DNA of 64,000 nucleotides from JANSWP01 sp041941305 (lineage in GTDB: Bacteria > Bacteroidota > Bacteroidia > Chitinophagales > Saprospiraceae). This document shows, piece after piece, positions 17,881 through 26,302 of the stretch. A program made the translations under genes and the position numbers. The notes under the pieces were generated by a model, which had not been told where the DNA came from, ran no database searches, and saw nothing but the letters and a program-made list of their open reading frames with translations. Each line of letters begins with the position of its first letter. The first letter of the stretch is position 1. The stretch lies in NCBI GenBank assembly GCA_041941305.1, contig JBGTQJ010000038.1, positions 24,187 to 88,186 on the forward strand, given 5' to 3'.

Positions 17881-19449
17881 ATGTGTTTACGATTTATCTT
17901 CCTTTTTCTTCTATTTTTTATTACTCTTTTCTCTTGTTCAAAAGAAATCCATCCTTTGTTTCAGGAGCAACAGCATTTACATTATTCTGGTTCATGGAAT
18001 AAGTTGGACTCTTATCCGCCTAAGTTTGGTAGAACGGATGATTTATTCTTTTTTAATCGGGAAAAAGGATTTGTCATCAACAGCCAGGGATTATTGTTTT
18101 TGACAGTAGATGGAGGTGCAAGCTGGGAGCAAAAATTTCAAAAAGAACGAACCTTCTTTAGGTGTTTGACTTTTAAAGATTCTCTTAATGGTTGGCTTGG
18201 CACCTTAGGGCCAGATGATGCTTCTCTTTTTTCAGCTGACTCTATTGCCATGTATGAATCCCATGATGGTGGTGAATCCTGGAATCCAGCAAAATTTCAA
18301 GGGCCTTATCCGAAAGGGCTTTGTGGTTTGCAAACTGTTTCAGACAATGTTATCGTAGGTTGTGGAAGAGTACGAGGTCCTTCTTATTTTATTAAAACTG
18401 TAGATGGCGGAAAAACCTGGCAATCGTACAATTACAACCATATTGCAGGTAGTTTAATTGCTCCTCATTTTTATGATGAAAACCATGGAATTCTTATTGG
18501 AGGTACCACTACTGACAAGGTAGAATGCCGTTCTTTGGTATTAGAGACATTTGATGGAGGCACCACATGGGATACCCTTTATATTTCAGATCAAAAGGGA
18601 GAATACTGCTGGAAAGTATCTTTTCCCACAAAAAATCGAGGCTTTATTTCCATACAGAGAAATGTACAAGATGGTCAGTTTTATATACTACAAACCGAAG
18701 ATGGAGGTAAAACCTGGTCTGAAAAGGTCTATATTGAAGAACCTTATTATGTACAAGGCATTGGCTTTTTGAATAATAATGTGGGCTGGATGGGAGGCAG
18801 TAATAAATGGACTATGGAAACCCGTGACGGGGGAAAAACCTGGCTTCGGATGGCAGATGTGGGGAAAGGATTTAATAAATTTCAATTCTTTGATGAATTG
18901 GCCTACGGAGTAGGTTTTGGAGTTTACAAGATGGAGGAATTGAGACCTTTGAAAAATGGATTGGTAAATGAATTCGATGAGTCAGGGAATTTGAAATCGG
19001 CTGTATATTACAGGAATGGGGTCCAGTGGGGAAAAGTGAAACATTTTGATGAAAAGGGGAGGGTAGTCAGTTCCGGAAGAATGAAAAAGAATCTCCAACA
19101 TGGCAAGTGGAAAATTGAAGATAAGAGCGGAAAGGTTGATATATTAAAATATCGATACGGACGGGCTAAAGTTTCAGAAAGTCTTTTGAAATCTTATACT
19201 GGAAAATATCAAGTCGAAGAGAAGGTTTATCGAACAATTTTCTATCGTGACGGAAGTTTGTATTCTAATATTTCAACTTCAGAAAGCACTTTTGAAATAA
19301 TACCCATTTCAGATGTTGAATTCGTTTATGATTTTGACCTAAATACAAGAGTTGAATTCGTAAGAAATACGGGGGGCAAGGTGACCCACCATATTATGAA
19401 AAATAGATCTGGAGAAAAAATGGCAAAAAAAATCCCATCCTCCAATTAA
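17881..19449 (+). CDS. BNR-repeat (Ycf48-like) lipoprotein with C-terminal MORN-like repeats
   Basis: A 522-residue protein. The N-terminus has a lipobox (FFITLFSCSK). Residues about 60-350 carry five BNR/photosystem II assembly factor-like beta-propeller repeats of the form T.DGG.TW (VDGGASW, HDGGESW, VDGGKTW, FDGGTTW, EDGGKTW, RDGGKTW). Residues 355-430 resemble MORN-variant repeats (LVNEFDESGNLKSAVYYRNG, HFDEKGRVVSSGRMKKNLQHGKWK). A beta-rich tail follows. It is the last gene of the hexuronate operon, 23 bp after dctM; a role in binding sugar polymers at the surface is possible but not shown. The ATG at 17881 is preferred to the adjoining GTG. Confidence 0.75.
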   Translation: MCLRFIFLFLLFFITLFSCSKEIHPLFQEQQHLHYSGSWNKLDSYPPKFGRTDDLFFFNREKGFVINSQGLLFLTVDGGASWEQKFQKERTFFRCLTFKDSLNGWLGTLGPDDASLFSADSIAMYESHDGGESWNPAKFQGPYPKGLCGLQTVSDNVIVGCGRVRGPSYFIKTVDGGKTWQSYNYNHIAGSLIAPHFYDENHGILIGGTTTDKVECRSLVLETFDGGTTWDTLYISDQKGEYCWKVSFPTKNRGFISIQRNVQDGQFYILQTEDGGKTWSEKVYIEEPYYVQGIGFLNNNVGWMGGSNKWTMETRDGGKTWLRMADVGKGFNKFQFFDELAYGVGFGVYKMEELRPLKNGLVNEFDESGNLKSAVYYRNGVQWGKVKHFDEKGRVVSSGRMKKNLQHGKWKIEDKSGKVDILKYRYGRAKVSESLLKSYTGKYQVEEKVYRTIFYRDGSLYSNISTSESTFEIIPISDVEFVYDFDLNTRVEFVRNTGGKVTHHIMKNRSGEKMAKKIPSSN

Positions 19450-19611
19450 GAAACTGTTATGAAATACATCAATAATTTTTTTATGCTTATTTATTAACCA
19501 ATCTTCGTTACAAAAATCCTCATTTAGCTTTGGCTAAACTCCGGTTTTTGTGCCTCAATTGACTAAAAAATAATCTATAAATAATTTCATTGACGATTTC
19601 ATAACAGTTTC
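19450..19611. repeat. Nested-palindrome element NPE-3
   Basis: The outer arms are perfect over 16 bp: GAAACTGTTATGAAAT (19450-19465) with ATTTCATAACAGTTTC (19596-19611). The middle stem ACAAAAATCC / CGGTTTTTGT encloses the core palindrome TTTAGC-TTTG-GCTAAA (19523-19538). The right flank GCCTCAATTGACTAAAAAATAATCT matches NPE-1. The element begins on the base directly after the stop codon of the BNR-repeat lipoprotein gene. Confidence 0.75.
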
Positions 19612-19694
19612 TAAGAGAATGGGATTCAGATTATCAGTATTCAGCAAAAAGTATCCGTCAACGGTTTACCATCAGCCGTCCACCGATATATATT

Positions 19695-21722
19695 TTATCT
19701 GTTCAAAATAATTTTCTTCGTAGTAGAAAATTCGCCAACAGTAACTTTTACGTGATAAACACCACTGTTTAAGCTTGAAGCTTCAAATGGGAAGACATAC
19801 TCACCTTGCAATTTGCCATAGTCTTGTGTTGCAACCAATTGACCCATTGCGTTGAATACCTCCATGCTTACATTGTTTGCTTCAGCAATATTCAGGCGAA
19901 TGTTTGTGAAATTTTGGAATGGATTAGGACCCAAGTTAACAGAGTTCTCAGTCCAGAATACGTCTTCAGTATTTACCAAACCATTTGCTACTGCTTCATC
20001 AATTGTAGCAGAAGTGGCGTTCGCAATTGAGCCATCAGGAGCAATCAACAATCCTACTAAGTGCATCTCATCAGAATTCCATTCAGCAGGAATGGTAAAG
20101 TTGAATAGTCCGTGGTAAACTTCACCAGCTCCAACAGTAGTAGGAATAACACCCTGGACACCGCCCCATCCACCTAGGATAGTTCTTCCAACATGGTCAT
20201 AAACCATTTGAGCAGCAGGTACAGGGCTAGGGAGCAATTCATATCCTCCCATTACACCATTTCCTCCACCAGCGTAGTAGTTTACCTGGGCATAACCACC
20301 TGATGTGCCTGTAACACCATCTTCGACAAGTACCAAAGCAATTCCATAATTGCCACTGGAAGCCTCGTTAAATTCGATTGAAACTGAAGCGTTTAATTCA
20401 CCAGTAGCAGCATCGAATGTTGCACCATTGGTCAATACAGCTACAGGATCTTGAGTAATCAAGTTATAGAATGGACTTTCCAGGTTAGAAGGATCAATAA
20501 CGTTGATACGATTGAAAATTACAGATGGAAAACCAACGAATCCTGGGAAACTAGTGACACCAGCATCGTATTCAGGATCAGCCATTGGATCACTATTGTG
20601 AACAGCGATTCCAGCAAAGAAATCCTTATAATTATCAGCCATGTAATCCATCCATACAGAACCACGTGGGCACCATCCACACCATGTACCAGTTGCTTCT
20701 TCTGCAACTACAACTCTACCTGGTGCAGGAACGATACCTTCTACAGAAGTAGTTTGGCTGTTGTTACTCATGTCGTCATCCATACCTCCGTTTACATTAG
20801 AAACGGTTACCAAAAGTGCATTAGAACCAGCAAAAACTTCGAATGGAACAGAGTGCTCAATATCAGCACCATCCCAGGTTTCAATATTAAGACCAGTGAA
20901 GCTATCTGTATAATCATTCACCCCATTTGACCAGGTCAAATCGAAAGAGGTAATTGTTTCATTACCAATGTTACGTACATTAGCTCTTACCGGAATTGAG
21001 TTTCCAGCGATGTTTTGAGCTCCAACATTAATGCCGGTCAAAGAAGCGTCTCTGTCCAAAAGCATTGGAGGAGCATGCTCAAAGTGAATATCATCGACAA
21101 AGAAAGTAGACTGTCCGGTTACACCTTCAACAGGGAATAAATCCAGAGAAGCAATAGCATTGATTCCATTTGAGAAGGTCCCTTGAGAAACTCCGTCGAT
21201 AAAGCATTCCCAAATATTGTTGGTTAAATCACCAGTAACTTTTACTTCAAACCAGTCACCTTGAGAATAGGTGCCAGCTAAGTAATCAGTAGCATTACTT
21301 CTTACAGTGTAAGTTCCATCAGCCAGGAATAACCATTCCAATGCCCATGATATAGCCACCGTTTCTTCCCCTTGAAAGTTGAAGTATGCACCTGTGCCAC
21401 TCTGAACTTTTAGCATCATGCTGAATTCAAAAGTTCCAATTTCATATTTGCCTCCAAAAGGAAGTACTACGTCTTGAGGTCCGCCACCTGTAGTGAAAGA
21501 CTGAAAACGAATTGAGTTTTCGCCACTAAAAGCGTCTGCATCAGTTACCTGAACATCTTCGGTTGTACCAACAGTACCACTCCAGGTGGTCCAATCTGGA
21601 GAGACTACTCCAAGGAAATCACCTGCAGCATATGAGTCAAAATTGTCAGAAAAAGTGTACTGACCAAAGCTCAATGAAGCAGCTAGTGAGAAAATGAGAA
21701 GTGTAAATAGTCTGTTCTTCAT
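19695..21722 (-). CDS. Omp28-like thioredoxin-fold protein with T9SS type A sorting domain
   Basis: A 675-residue secreted protein. A signal peptide (MKNRLFTLLIFSLAASLSFG) is followed by a lectin-like beta domain (about 25-210), an Ig-like CARDB-type segment (220-310), and an Omp28-like thioredoxin-fold domain with the redox motif TWCGWCPRG at about 340-350. The last 75 residues are a type A T9SS sorting domain (LGPNPFQNFTNIRLNIAEA ... GVYHVKVTVGEFSTTKKIIL), so it is exported by the type IX system. The ATG at 21722 is used because the in-frame codon three triplets upstream is TTG. It is divergent from the ABC operon. The CGWC pair suggests thiol-disulfide exchange on the cell surface. Confidence 0.85.
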   Translation of the reverse strand: MKNRLFTLLIFSLAASLSFGQYTFSDNFDSYAAGDFLGVVSPDWTTWSGTVGTTEDVQVTDADAFSGENSIRFQSFTTGGGPQDVVLPFGGKYEIGTFEFSMMLKVQSGTGAYFNFQGEETVAISWALEWLFLADGTYTVRSNATDYLAGTYSQGDWFEVKVTGDLTNNIWECFIDGVSQGTFSNGINAIASLDLFPVEGVTGQSTFFVDDIHFEHAPPMLLDRDASLTGINVGAQNIAGNSIPVRANVRNIGNETITSFDLTWSNGVNDYTDSFTGLNIETWDGADIEHSVPFEVFAGSNALLVTVSNVNGGMDDDMSNNSQTTSVEGIVPAPGRVVVAEEATGTWCGWCPRGSVWMDYMADNYKDFFAGIAVHNSDPMADPEYDAGVTSFPGFVGFPSVIFNRINVIDPSNLESPFYNLITQDPVAVLTNGATFDAATGELNASVSIEFNEASSGNYGIALVLVEDGVTGTSGGYAQVNYYAGGGNGVMGGYELLPSPVPAAQMVYDHVGRTILGGWGGVQGVIPTTVGAGEVYHGLFNFTIPAEWNSDEMHLVGLLIAPDGSIANATSATIDEAVANGLVNTEDVFWTENSVNLGPNPFQNFTNIRLNIAEANNVSMEVFNAMGQLVATQDYGKLQGEYVFPFEASSLNSGVYHVKVTVGEFSTTKKIILNR

Positions 21723-22006
21723 AATAAGCAATAAATTTTGTTAGGAAATGAAATCTTGTTAAGGATTAAGTTTGATCGGTTAAATGGAATGTCTGATTAG
21801 AGACATCCTGCAAATATGGCAATACAATATTACATATAAGAAATGATACTACCTAAATATTTGGCTTTCTGTGAAAATGGTCTTTTGGATGTCAAAGAAC
21901 GAACCAGGTTTTGTGTTTTTAGGCATTAAGTAATCGATAATTTGATGCATTTGGTCTTGAATTCCTTTCCACTTTAACAGTTTTTTAAAAAAAAATCTTG
22001 AAAAAC

Positions 22007-22038
22007 TTGCATTTATGTGTGTGACTGTTTTACATTTG
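22007..22038 (+). promoter_or_regulatory. Bacteroidota-type promoter of the ABC/GntR operon
   Basis: A TTG at 22007-22009 followed 21 bp later by TACATTTG (22031-22038), an exact match to the Bacteroidota -7 consensus TAnnTTTG. The operator palindrome starts two bases after the -7 box. Confidence 0.7.
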
Positions 22039-22039
22039 C

Positions 22040-22063
22040 AGTGTATTAGTTAAGTAGTACACT
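22040..22063. promoter_or_regulatory. GntR (YtrA-type) operator
   Basis: A 24-bp near-palindrome, AGTGTA at the left, TACACT at the right, and TTAA at the centre, with TA steps spaced symmetrically between. It covers the start of transcription and lies 16 bp upstream of the ABC ATPase start codon. It resembles the operators of YtrA-family GntR repressors, and such a repressor is encoded two genes downstream, so autorepression is inferred. Confidence 0.7.
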
Positions 22064-22079
22064 AAAACATTAAGCAAAA

Positions 22080-22910
22080 ATGATTAAACTAAATGACCTC
22101 TCCTTTCACTATGGCAAAAAAGCACCTTTGTTTCATAGTTTGAACTTGGAACTTCCCGCAGGCAACATCTACGGTTTATTGGGGAAGAATGGAGCTGGTA
22201 AAACCACTTTGCTCAAGCTGATTTCTGGTTTGAAATTTCCCAAGTCAGGAACAGCTGAAGTCATGGGATTTGAACCTAAAGAAAGAGTTCCTGATTTTCT
22301 GGCAGATTTGTTTTTCATTCCTGAAGAATTGTATGTGCCAAACATGAAAATCAATAGTTTCGTCAATATGTATGCTCCTTTCTATCCAAAGTTTGATAGG
22401 AACCAATTTCTGGTACATTTGACCGAATTTGAAATTCCATTAGATAGCAACATGACTGAATTATCATATGGTCAAAAGAAAAAAGTCCTGCTCAGTTTTG
22501 GGTTGGCAACTAACTGCAAATTGTTGATACTTGATGAACCGACCAATGGACTGGACATTCCTTCCAAAAGCCAGTTTCGTTCCTTACTTGCCAGAAATGT
22601 TGGTGAAGACCAGGTCGTCATCATTTCTACACACCAGGTAAGGGATATGGCAAATCTGATAGACCCGATTGTAATACTTGAAAAGGGAGAAATAATCTTC
22701 CAAAAAGCTCTTGAAGAAATCACCCAACGACTACATTTTCAATTAGTTCCAAGTATGGAAGAACCCGAAGGTGCACTTTATGCTGAAAGAGTGCCAGGAG
22801 GTTGGCTCACTGTTTCAAAAAATGATTCTGGAACAGAATCTGAAATGGATATTGAAGTCCTTTTCAATGCCGTCGTCACTAAACGACATGAAATAAATGA
22901 TCTCTTTTAA
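22080..22910 (+). CDS. ABC transporter ATP-binding protein
   Basis: A 276-residue ATPase with Walker A GKNGAGKTT (residues 36-44), signature LSYGQKK near 128, Walker B LLILDEPTNGLD near 148-160 and the H-loop STHQ. A C-terminal extension of about 60 residues follows the ATPase core. It is the first gene of an ATPase-permease-GntR set, the layout of YtrA-type operons, which often respond to cell-envelope stress or peptide antibiotics; the cargo is not evident. It follows the promoter and operator at 22007-22063. The left arm of NPE-4 starts at its stop codon. Confidence 0.9.
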   Translation: MIKLNDLSFHYGKKAPLFHSLNLELPAGNIYGLLGKNGAGKTTLLKLISGLKFPKSGTAEVMGFEPKERVPDFLADLFFIPEELYVPNMKINSFVNMYAPFYPKFDRNQFLVHLTEFEIPLDSNMTELSYGQKKKVLLSFGLATNCKLLILDEPTNGLDIPSKSQFRSLLARNVGEDQVVIISTHQVRDMANLIDPIVILEKGEIIFQKALEEITQRLHFQLVPSMEEPEGALYAERVPGGWLTVSKNDSGTESEMDIEVLFNAVVTKRHEINDLF

Positions 22911-23126
22911 GGGCTTTAGAAAATAATAACCTACGCGTCTGACTTGTGACTACCCATCCGCTTCACGGCAAATTCTTTTCAGAATTTGTCCATTAAGCTG
23001 CGTTTGCCAAGGGCACTCCTTTGGAGAAAAATTTTAACCGTAGCGCTGCTATGCTGAAAATTTTTGCCATAATAAACGAAAAAATAACTTCGTCATTTTG
23101 AGTAGGTTTTTAATTTCCAAACCCCT
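22909..23126. repeat. Nested-palindrome element NPE-4
   Basis: The longest copy. Imperfect outer arms of about 25 bp: AGGGCTTTAGAAAATAATAAC at the left matches the reverse complement of the right end with a few changes, and both arms end on CCTAC. A perfect-looking middle stem AAAATTTT / AAATTTTT encloses CCGTAGCGCTGCTATGCT (23038-23055). A shared segment, GCCAAGGGCACTCCTTTGGAG, resembles NPE-2. The left arm starts at the stop codon of the ABC ATPase gene. Confidence 0.6.
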
Positions 23127-23219
23127 AAGTAATTGTTTTTAAGTGATCAAATATTGAGGAAGTAAATTTTTTATTCCACAATACGAGAACGCTTGAATAC
23201 ATGAACACAACAAATTGAA

Positions 23220-24005
23220 ATGCAACTCGCAAGCTATTTTCAACCAAATCGTTTTTTACATTTACTCAAAAAGGATAGCCTTTTTGATCATAGACGGACC
23301 TGGTTAGTCGCTGGAGCAGCTTTTATTATTGGTTTAATTACTATTATCTCCTGGGCTTATGATGGAGATAGTGATACCAGAATGTTCCATGTCGATTTTT
23401 ATGGTGGATTATTATTATTTGCCGGATTTGTCTATACAGCTTCTGCTTTTAAAGAATTAGATGAAAGCAATACAGCGCATTTATACCTCAGCCTTCCAGC
23501 CTCCAATTTTGAAAAATTTTTCAGTAAATTCTTAATCACTACGATAGGTTTTGCCTTCACATTTACATTTATATATTGGATTTTTTCTTTGATTTCAAAC
23601 GGCATCATAGAGGGTTATTTTGATATGGATGTGGAGCCATTTCGACCTTTTAGTGATGAAAATGGATTATTGATAAAAATTTTCTTTGTAGTTCAACCAC
23701 TGTTTCTCCTGGGCGCCATTGTTTTTCGTAAGTATGCCGCTGCCAAAACTGTAGTTTCAACCATCCTGCTAACGATACTTATTGCCGCTATATGCTACCT
23801 GCTGATGCGCATCATTTACTTCGACTATTTTGATGGTTGGAAAATGGTAGGACCGGATACCAATGGAGAAGTAAGACCAAGCCAAGGTTTTGAAGACTTT
23901 GTTACGGGACCACTAAAAAACATTGGGAAATTCCTCTTCTGGTATGCCTTGCCCGTCTTTTTATGGGTGGTTTGCTACTTCAAACTAAAAGAAAAAGAGA
24001 TTTGA
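23220..24005 (+). CDS. ABC transporter permease-like membrane protein
   Basis: A 261-residue protein with six hydrophobic segments: about 31-48, 63-80, 105-127, 160-175, 182-203 and 236-255. It carries no ATPase domain. Its position between the ABC ATPase and the GntR regulator, and its topology, make it the membrane partner of that ATPase; the permease call is inferred from context as no family motif is visible. It may form a homodimer. It is followed by WH-4 and the regulator gene. It is separated from the ATPase gene by NPE-4. Confidence 0.75.
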   Translation: MQLASYFQPNRFLHLLKKDSLFDHRRTWLVAGAAFIIGLITIISWAYDGDSDTRMFHVDFYGGLLLFAGFVYTASAFKELDESNTAHLYLSLPASNFEKFFSKFLITTIGFAFTFTFIYWIFSLISNGIIEGYFDMDVEPFRPFSDENGLLIKIFFVVQPLFLLGAIVFRKYAAAKTVVSTILLTILIAAICYLLMRIIYFDYFDGWKMVGPDTNGEVRPSQGFEDFVTGPLKNIGKFLFWYALPVFLWVVCYFKLKEKEI

Positions 24006-24026
24006 GTTTCCAGTTCCGGGTTCTCA

Positions 24027-24091
24027 GTTCCCCGTTCCCAGTTCAGTTTATATAGCATTTGACAGGGAATGGGGAACTGGGAACGGGGAAC
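24027..24091. repeat. Word hairpin WH-4 upstream of the GntR gene
   Basis: A perfect 18-bp stem, GTTCCCCGTTCCCAGTTC (24027-24044) with its complement at 24074-24091, and a 29-nt loop. The word is a GTTCCC/CAGTTC type repeat that continues on both sides. It starts 22 bp after the permease stop and ends 16 bp before the GntR ATG, so it would sit in the 5' part of the regulator's coding unit if translated from an upstream start. Confidence 0.8.
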
Positions 24092-24106
24092 CCAAAAAAG
24101 ATTGTG

Positions 24107-24469
24107 ATGCATTTTGTAAAACAAAAAGCGATATATATGCAGATTGCAGATTATATTTTGGATAACATCCTTGCAGAAAAACTAAAGCAAGGGGATAAAA
24201 TTCAATCGGTGCGCGAAATGGCTGCCAATGTGCAGGTCAATCCAAATACAGTTATGCGCACATTTAACTATTTACAAGAAGAAGGAATCATTTTCAATAA
24301 AAGGGGCATTGGCTATTTTGTAGCAGAAGATGCTTATGAAAAAACCCGGGATTTGAAAAAATCCAGCTTTGTCAAAAAGTTTTTGCCAGAAGTATTTCGA
24401 CAAATGCAATTATTGAAAATGGACTTCAAAGATTTGAAAATGGCATATGATCAAAATAAGCTGGTTTAG
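24107..24469 (+). CDS. GntR family regulator, YtrA subfamily
   Basis: A 120-residue DNA-binding protein. Residues 1-70 form the winged helix typical of GntR (AIYMQIADYILDNILAEKLKQGDKIQSVREMAANVQVNPNTVMRTFNYLQEEGI). A short helical tail follows, as expected for the YtrA subfamily, which lacks a large effector domain. The start at 24107 (MHFVKQKAIYMQI) is chosen because the upstream in-frame ATG at 24059 would run through hairpin WH-4. Its likely target is the operator at 22040-22063. Its stop codon lies inside the left arm of NPE-5. Confidence 0.88.
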   Translation: MHFVKQKAIYMQIADYILDNILAEKLKQGDKIQSVREMAANVQVNPNTVMRTFNYLQEEGIIFNKRGIGYFVAEDAYEKTRDLKKSSFVKKFLPEVFRQMQLLKMDFKDLKMAYDQNKLV

Positions 24470-24627
24470 AAGTTGTTTAAAAATGTCTCAATGGTCTATT
24501 CAAAAGTCTTTTTAGCTCACTTTTCGTTTTTTTCTCGCCGCGTAGTGCTGCTATGCTCCTCGAAAAAAGCCTTGTGAACAAAAAATCCAATTTGAATATC
24601 CTCATCAGACATTTTTAAACAACTTCT
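24468..24627. repeat. Nested-palindrome element NPE-5
   Basis: The outer arms are perfect over 21 bp (24468-24488 with 24607-24627), beginning AGAAGTTGTTTAAAA. The middle stem around GTTTTTTTCTCG / CTCGAAAAAAGCC encloses CGTAGTGCTGCTATGCT (24541-24557). The left arm contains the TAG stop of the GntR gene. This copy has the best-preserved arms. Confidence 0.75.
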
Positions 24628-24699
24628 TAATTGAAAAATTGATTGAGTGGCTTCTACAATCCATCAGTTCTTCAACCCAGCAATTTAATTACTATTATT

Positions 24700-25452
24700 A
24701 TGAAAACTAGCAATAAAATATTAATGGGCGGCTTGGCATTTATTATAATTTCATTATTGTCATTGATGATTGCCGCGAGAGTAAATATAGTTCCTGTTGA
24801 AATTATTGAGGGGAATGGACAAATGAAAACAAAAACCAGGGATCTCTCCGCCTTTAATGGAATAGAAGTTAACACCGCTAGCTTTGATGTTTACTTATCT
24901 CAAGGACAGCAACGAGTTGACGTTACCGCAGATAACAATATCCATGAATTTCTTGAAACCACGGTAGTGGATGGTGTATTGAAAATAGTTGAGAAAGATG
25001 GTGTAAAGTTTAAATCAAAAAACCGATTAGCCGTCACCATCGCTTTGGAACAACTTTCAAGTCTTTCAATCGACGCTCCGGGAAATATTCATGGTGAAGA
25101 TACCCTTGATTTGAATGATGTACAATTAGAAGTCAATGGAGTAGGGGATATTACATTGGCATTGAATGCTGAACACGTTGAGGCGATAGTCAATGGCCCT
25201 GGTAAAATTGTTCTTTCTGGTATGGCAAAAAGCATTCACGTGGATGTTACAGGAGTTGGTGATGTGATAGCTGGTAATTTGCCTGTTGAAATTGCCAAGG
25301 CAAAAGTTAATGGACCCGGAGATGTCCGTCTAAACGTTTCCAAAACCCTGGATGCTACTGTAGATGGCATTGGAGATATATTGTATAAGGGAGATCCAGT
25401 GGTTACTTACCATTTAAATGGATCAGGACAAGTGAAAAAAATAGCCGAATAG
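24700..25452 (+). CDS. DUF2807 (head GIN domain) exported protein 1
   Basis: A 250-residue protein. An N-terminal membrane or signal segment (MKTSNKILMGGLAFIIISLLSLMIAARVNIV) is followed by a short linker and a DUF2807 beta-helix domain with the pattern of alternating short strands (DLNDVQLEVNGVGDITLAL, HVEAIVNGPGKIVLSGMA, SIHVDVTGVGDVIAGNL). The function of DUF2807 is unknown; it is common in Bacteroidota near GntR/ABC systems. The ATG at 24700 is chosen because it starts the same KTSNKIL motif as the second copy. It is transcribed in line with the GntR operon and is 17 bp from its paralog. Confidence 0.85.
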   Translation: MKTSNKILMGGLAFIIISLLSLMIAARVNIVPVEIIEGNGQMKTKTRDLSAFNGIEVNTASFDVYLSQGQQRVDVTADNNIHEFLETTVVDGVLKIVEKDGVKFKSKNRLAVTIALEQLSSLSIDAPGNIHGEDTLDLNDVQLEVNGVGDITLALNAEHVEAIVNGPGKIVLSGMAKSIHVDVTGVGDVIAGNLPVEIAKAKVNGPGDVRLNVSKTLDATVDGIGDILYKGDPVVTYHLNGSGQVKKIAE

Positions 25453-25469
25453 AATAAATCCTAATTGAT

Positions 25470-26279
25470 ATGAAAACAAGTAATAAAATATTGCTAGGAG
25501 GTTTAGGTATTTTCATACTTTCTCTATTCTCTTTGATGATTGCCGGAAGGATAAATATGAAGGAAGTGAAAATAGTTGAAGGGAGTGGTCAACAAAAAAC
25601 TGAAAACCGAAATCCTGGTGATTTTTCTGGAATCAATATATCCTTGGCAGGAGCTAAAGTTAAATTGATAAGGGCTTCTATATATGGAGCAGATTCTACA
25701 TCTCAGCATAACTTCAGCAATACATCTAACCATAACATTGAAATAACAGCTGATGATAATTTACTTGAACTTGTGGAATCAAAAATTATGGATGAAACCC
25801 TTTTGATAAGAACCAGGAATAATCAAAAATTGAGGGATCAAAATTCAATTACAATTAATATTCTGGTTGAAGAATTGACCTATATAAAAGTTAGTCATTC
25901 TGCAATTGTTGAATCTTATGATACGCTGTTTGTGGAGGATTATTTATCATTAAAATGCATTGACTCCGGAAAAATAAAACTTCTGGTTGCTGCTAAAGGG
26001 GTATCCGCTGATATTGATGGTGCAGGGATGATTGCATTAAGTGGTAATACCTCAAAATTAAATGCGGCAATTGATGGCTCTGGAAATATCCGTGCTGGCA
26101 ATTTAATTGCGAATGATGTTGAGGTAGATATTGGTGGATCTGGGTTTGCTGAAGTAAATGCGGCAACTGCTTTAGATGTGAAAATAAGTGGTTCTGGAAA
26201 TGTCCTCTATTCTGGCGATGCAGTTGTAACCGAACGCATTTCTGGATCAGGAAATGTAAAACGGAAAAATGATGATTGA
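25470..26279 (+). CDS. DUF2807 (head GIN domain) exported protein 2
   Basis: A 269-residue paralog of the preceding gene. Residues 1-35 are almost the same (MKTSNKILLGGLGIFILSLFSLMIAGRINM), and the DUF2807 domain follows with GVSADIDGAGMIALSGN, KLNAAIDGSGNIRAGNL and DVEVDIGGSGFAEVN. It has an insertion near residues 65-88 (Ser/Asn/His-rich: YGADSTSQHNFSNTSNHN) that the first copy lacks. The two look like a tandem duplication that diverged in its surface loops. The stop is at 26279 and the next gene is convergent. Confidence 0.85.
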   Translation: MKTSNKILLGGLGIFILSLFSLMIAGRINMKEVKIVEGSGQQKTENRNPGDFSGINISLAGAKVKLIRASIYGADSTSQHNFSNTSNHNIEITADDNLLELVESKIMDETLLIRTRNNQKLRDQNSITINILVEELTYIKVSHSAIVESYDTLFVEDYLSLKCIDSGKIKLLVAAKGVSADIDGAGMIALSGNTSKLNAAIDGSGNIRAGNLIANDVEVDIGGSGFAEVNAATALDVKISGSGNVLYSGDAVVTERISGSGNVKRKNDD

Positions 26280-26302
26280 AAAGAAGCTTCTGTTTTAATG
26301 AG

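Larger units (their letters stand above)
21723..22079. other. Divergent intergenic region with the ABC-operon control site
   Basis: About 357 bases between the Omp28-like gene and the ABC operon. Its right end carries the promoter and operator listed separately. The left part would hold the promoter of the minus-strand gene; a CATATTTG stretch near 21811-21818 (minus strand) resembles a -7 box with one mismatch. No other feature was seen. Confidence 0.5.

Noticed and set aside
24059..24106. Upstream start for the GntR protein
   Set aside because: The extra 16 codons lie in hairpin WH-4 and encode GNGELGTGN-type repeat sequence, not part of the family fold.
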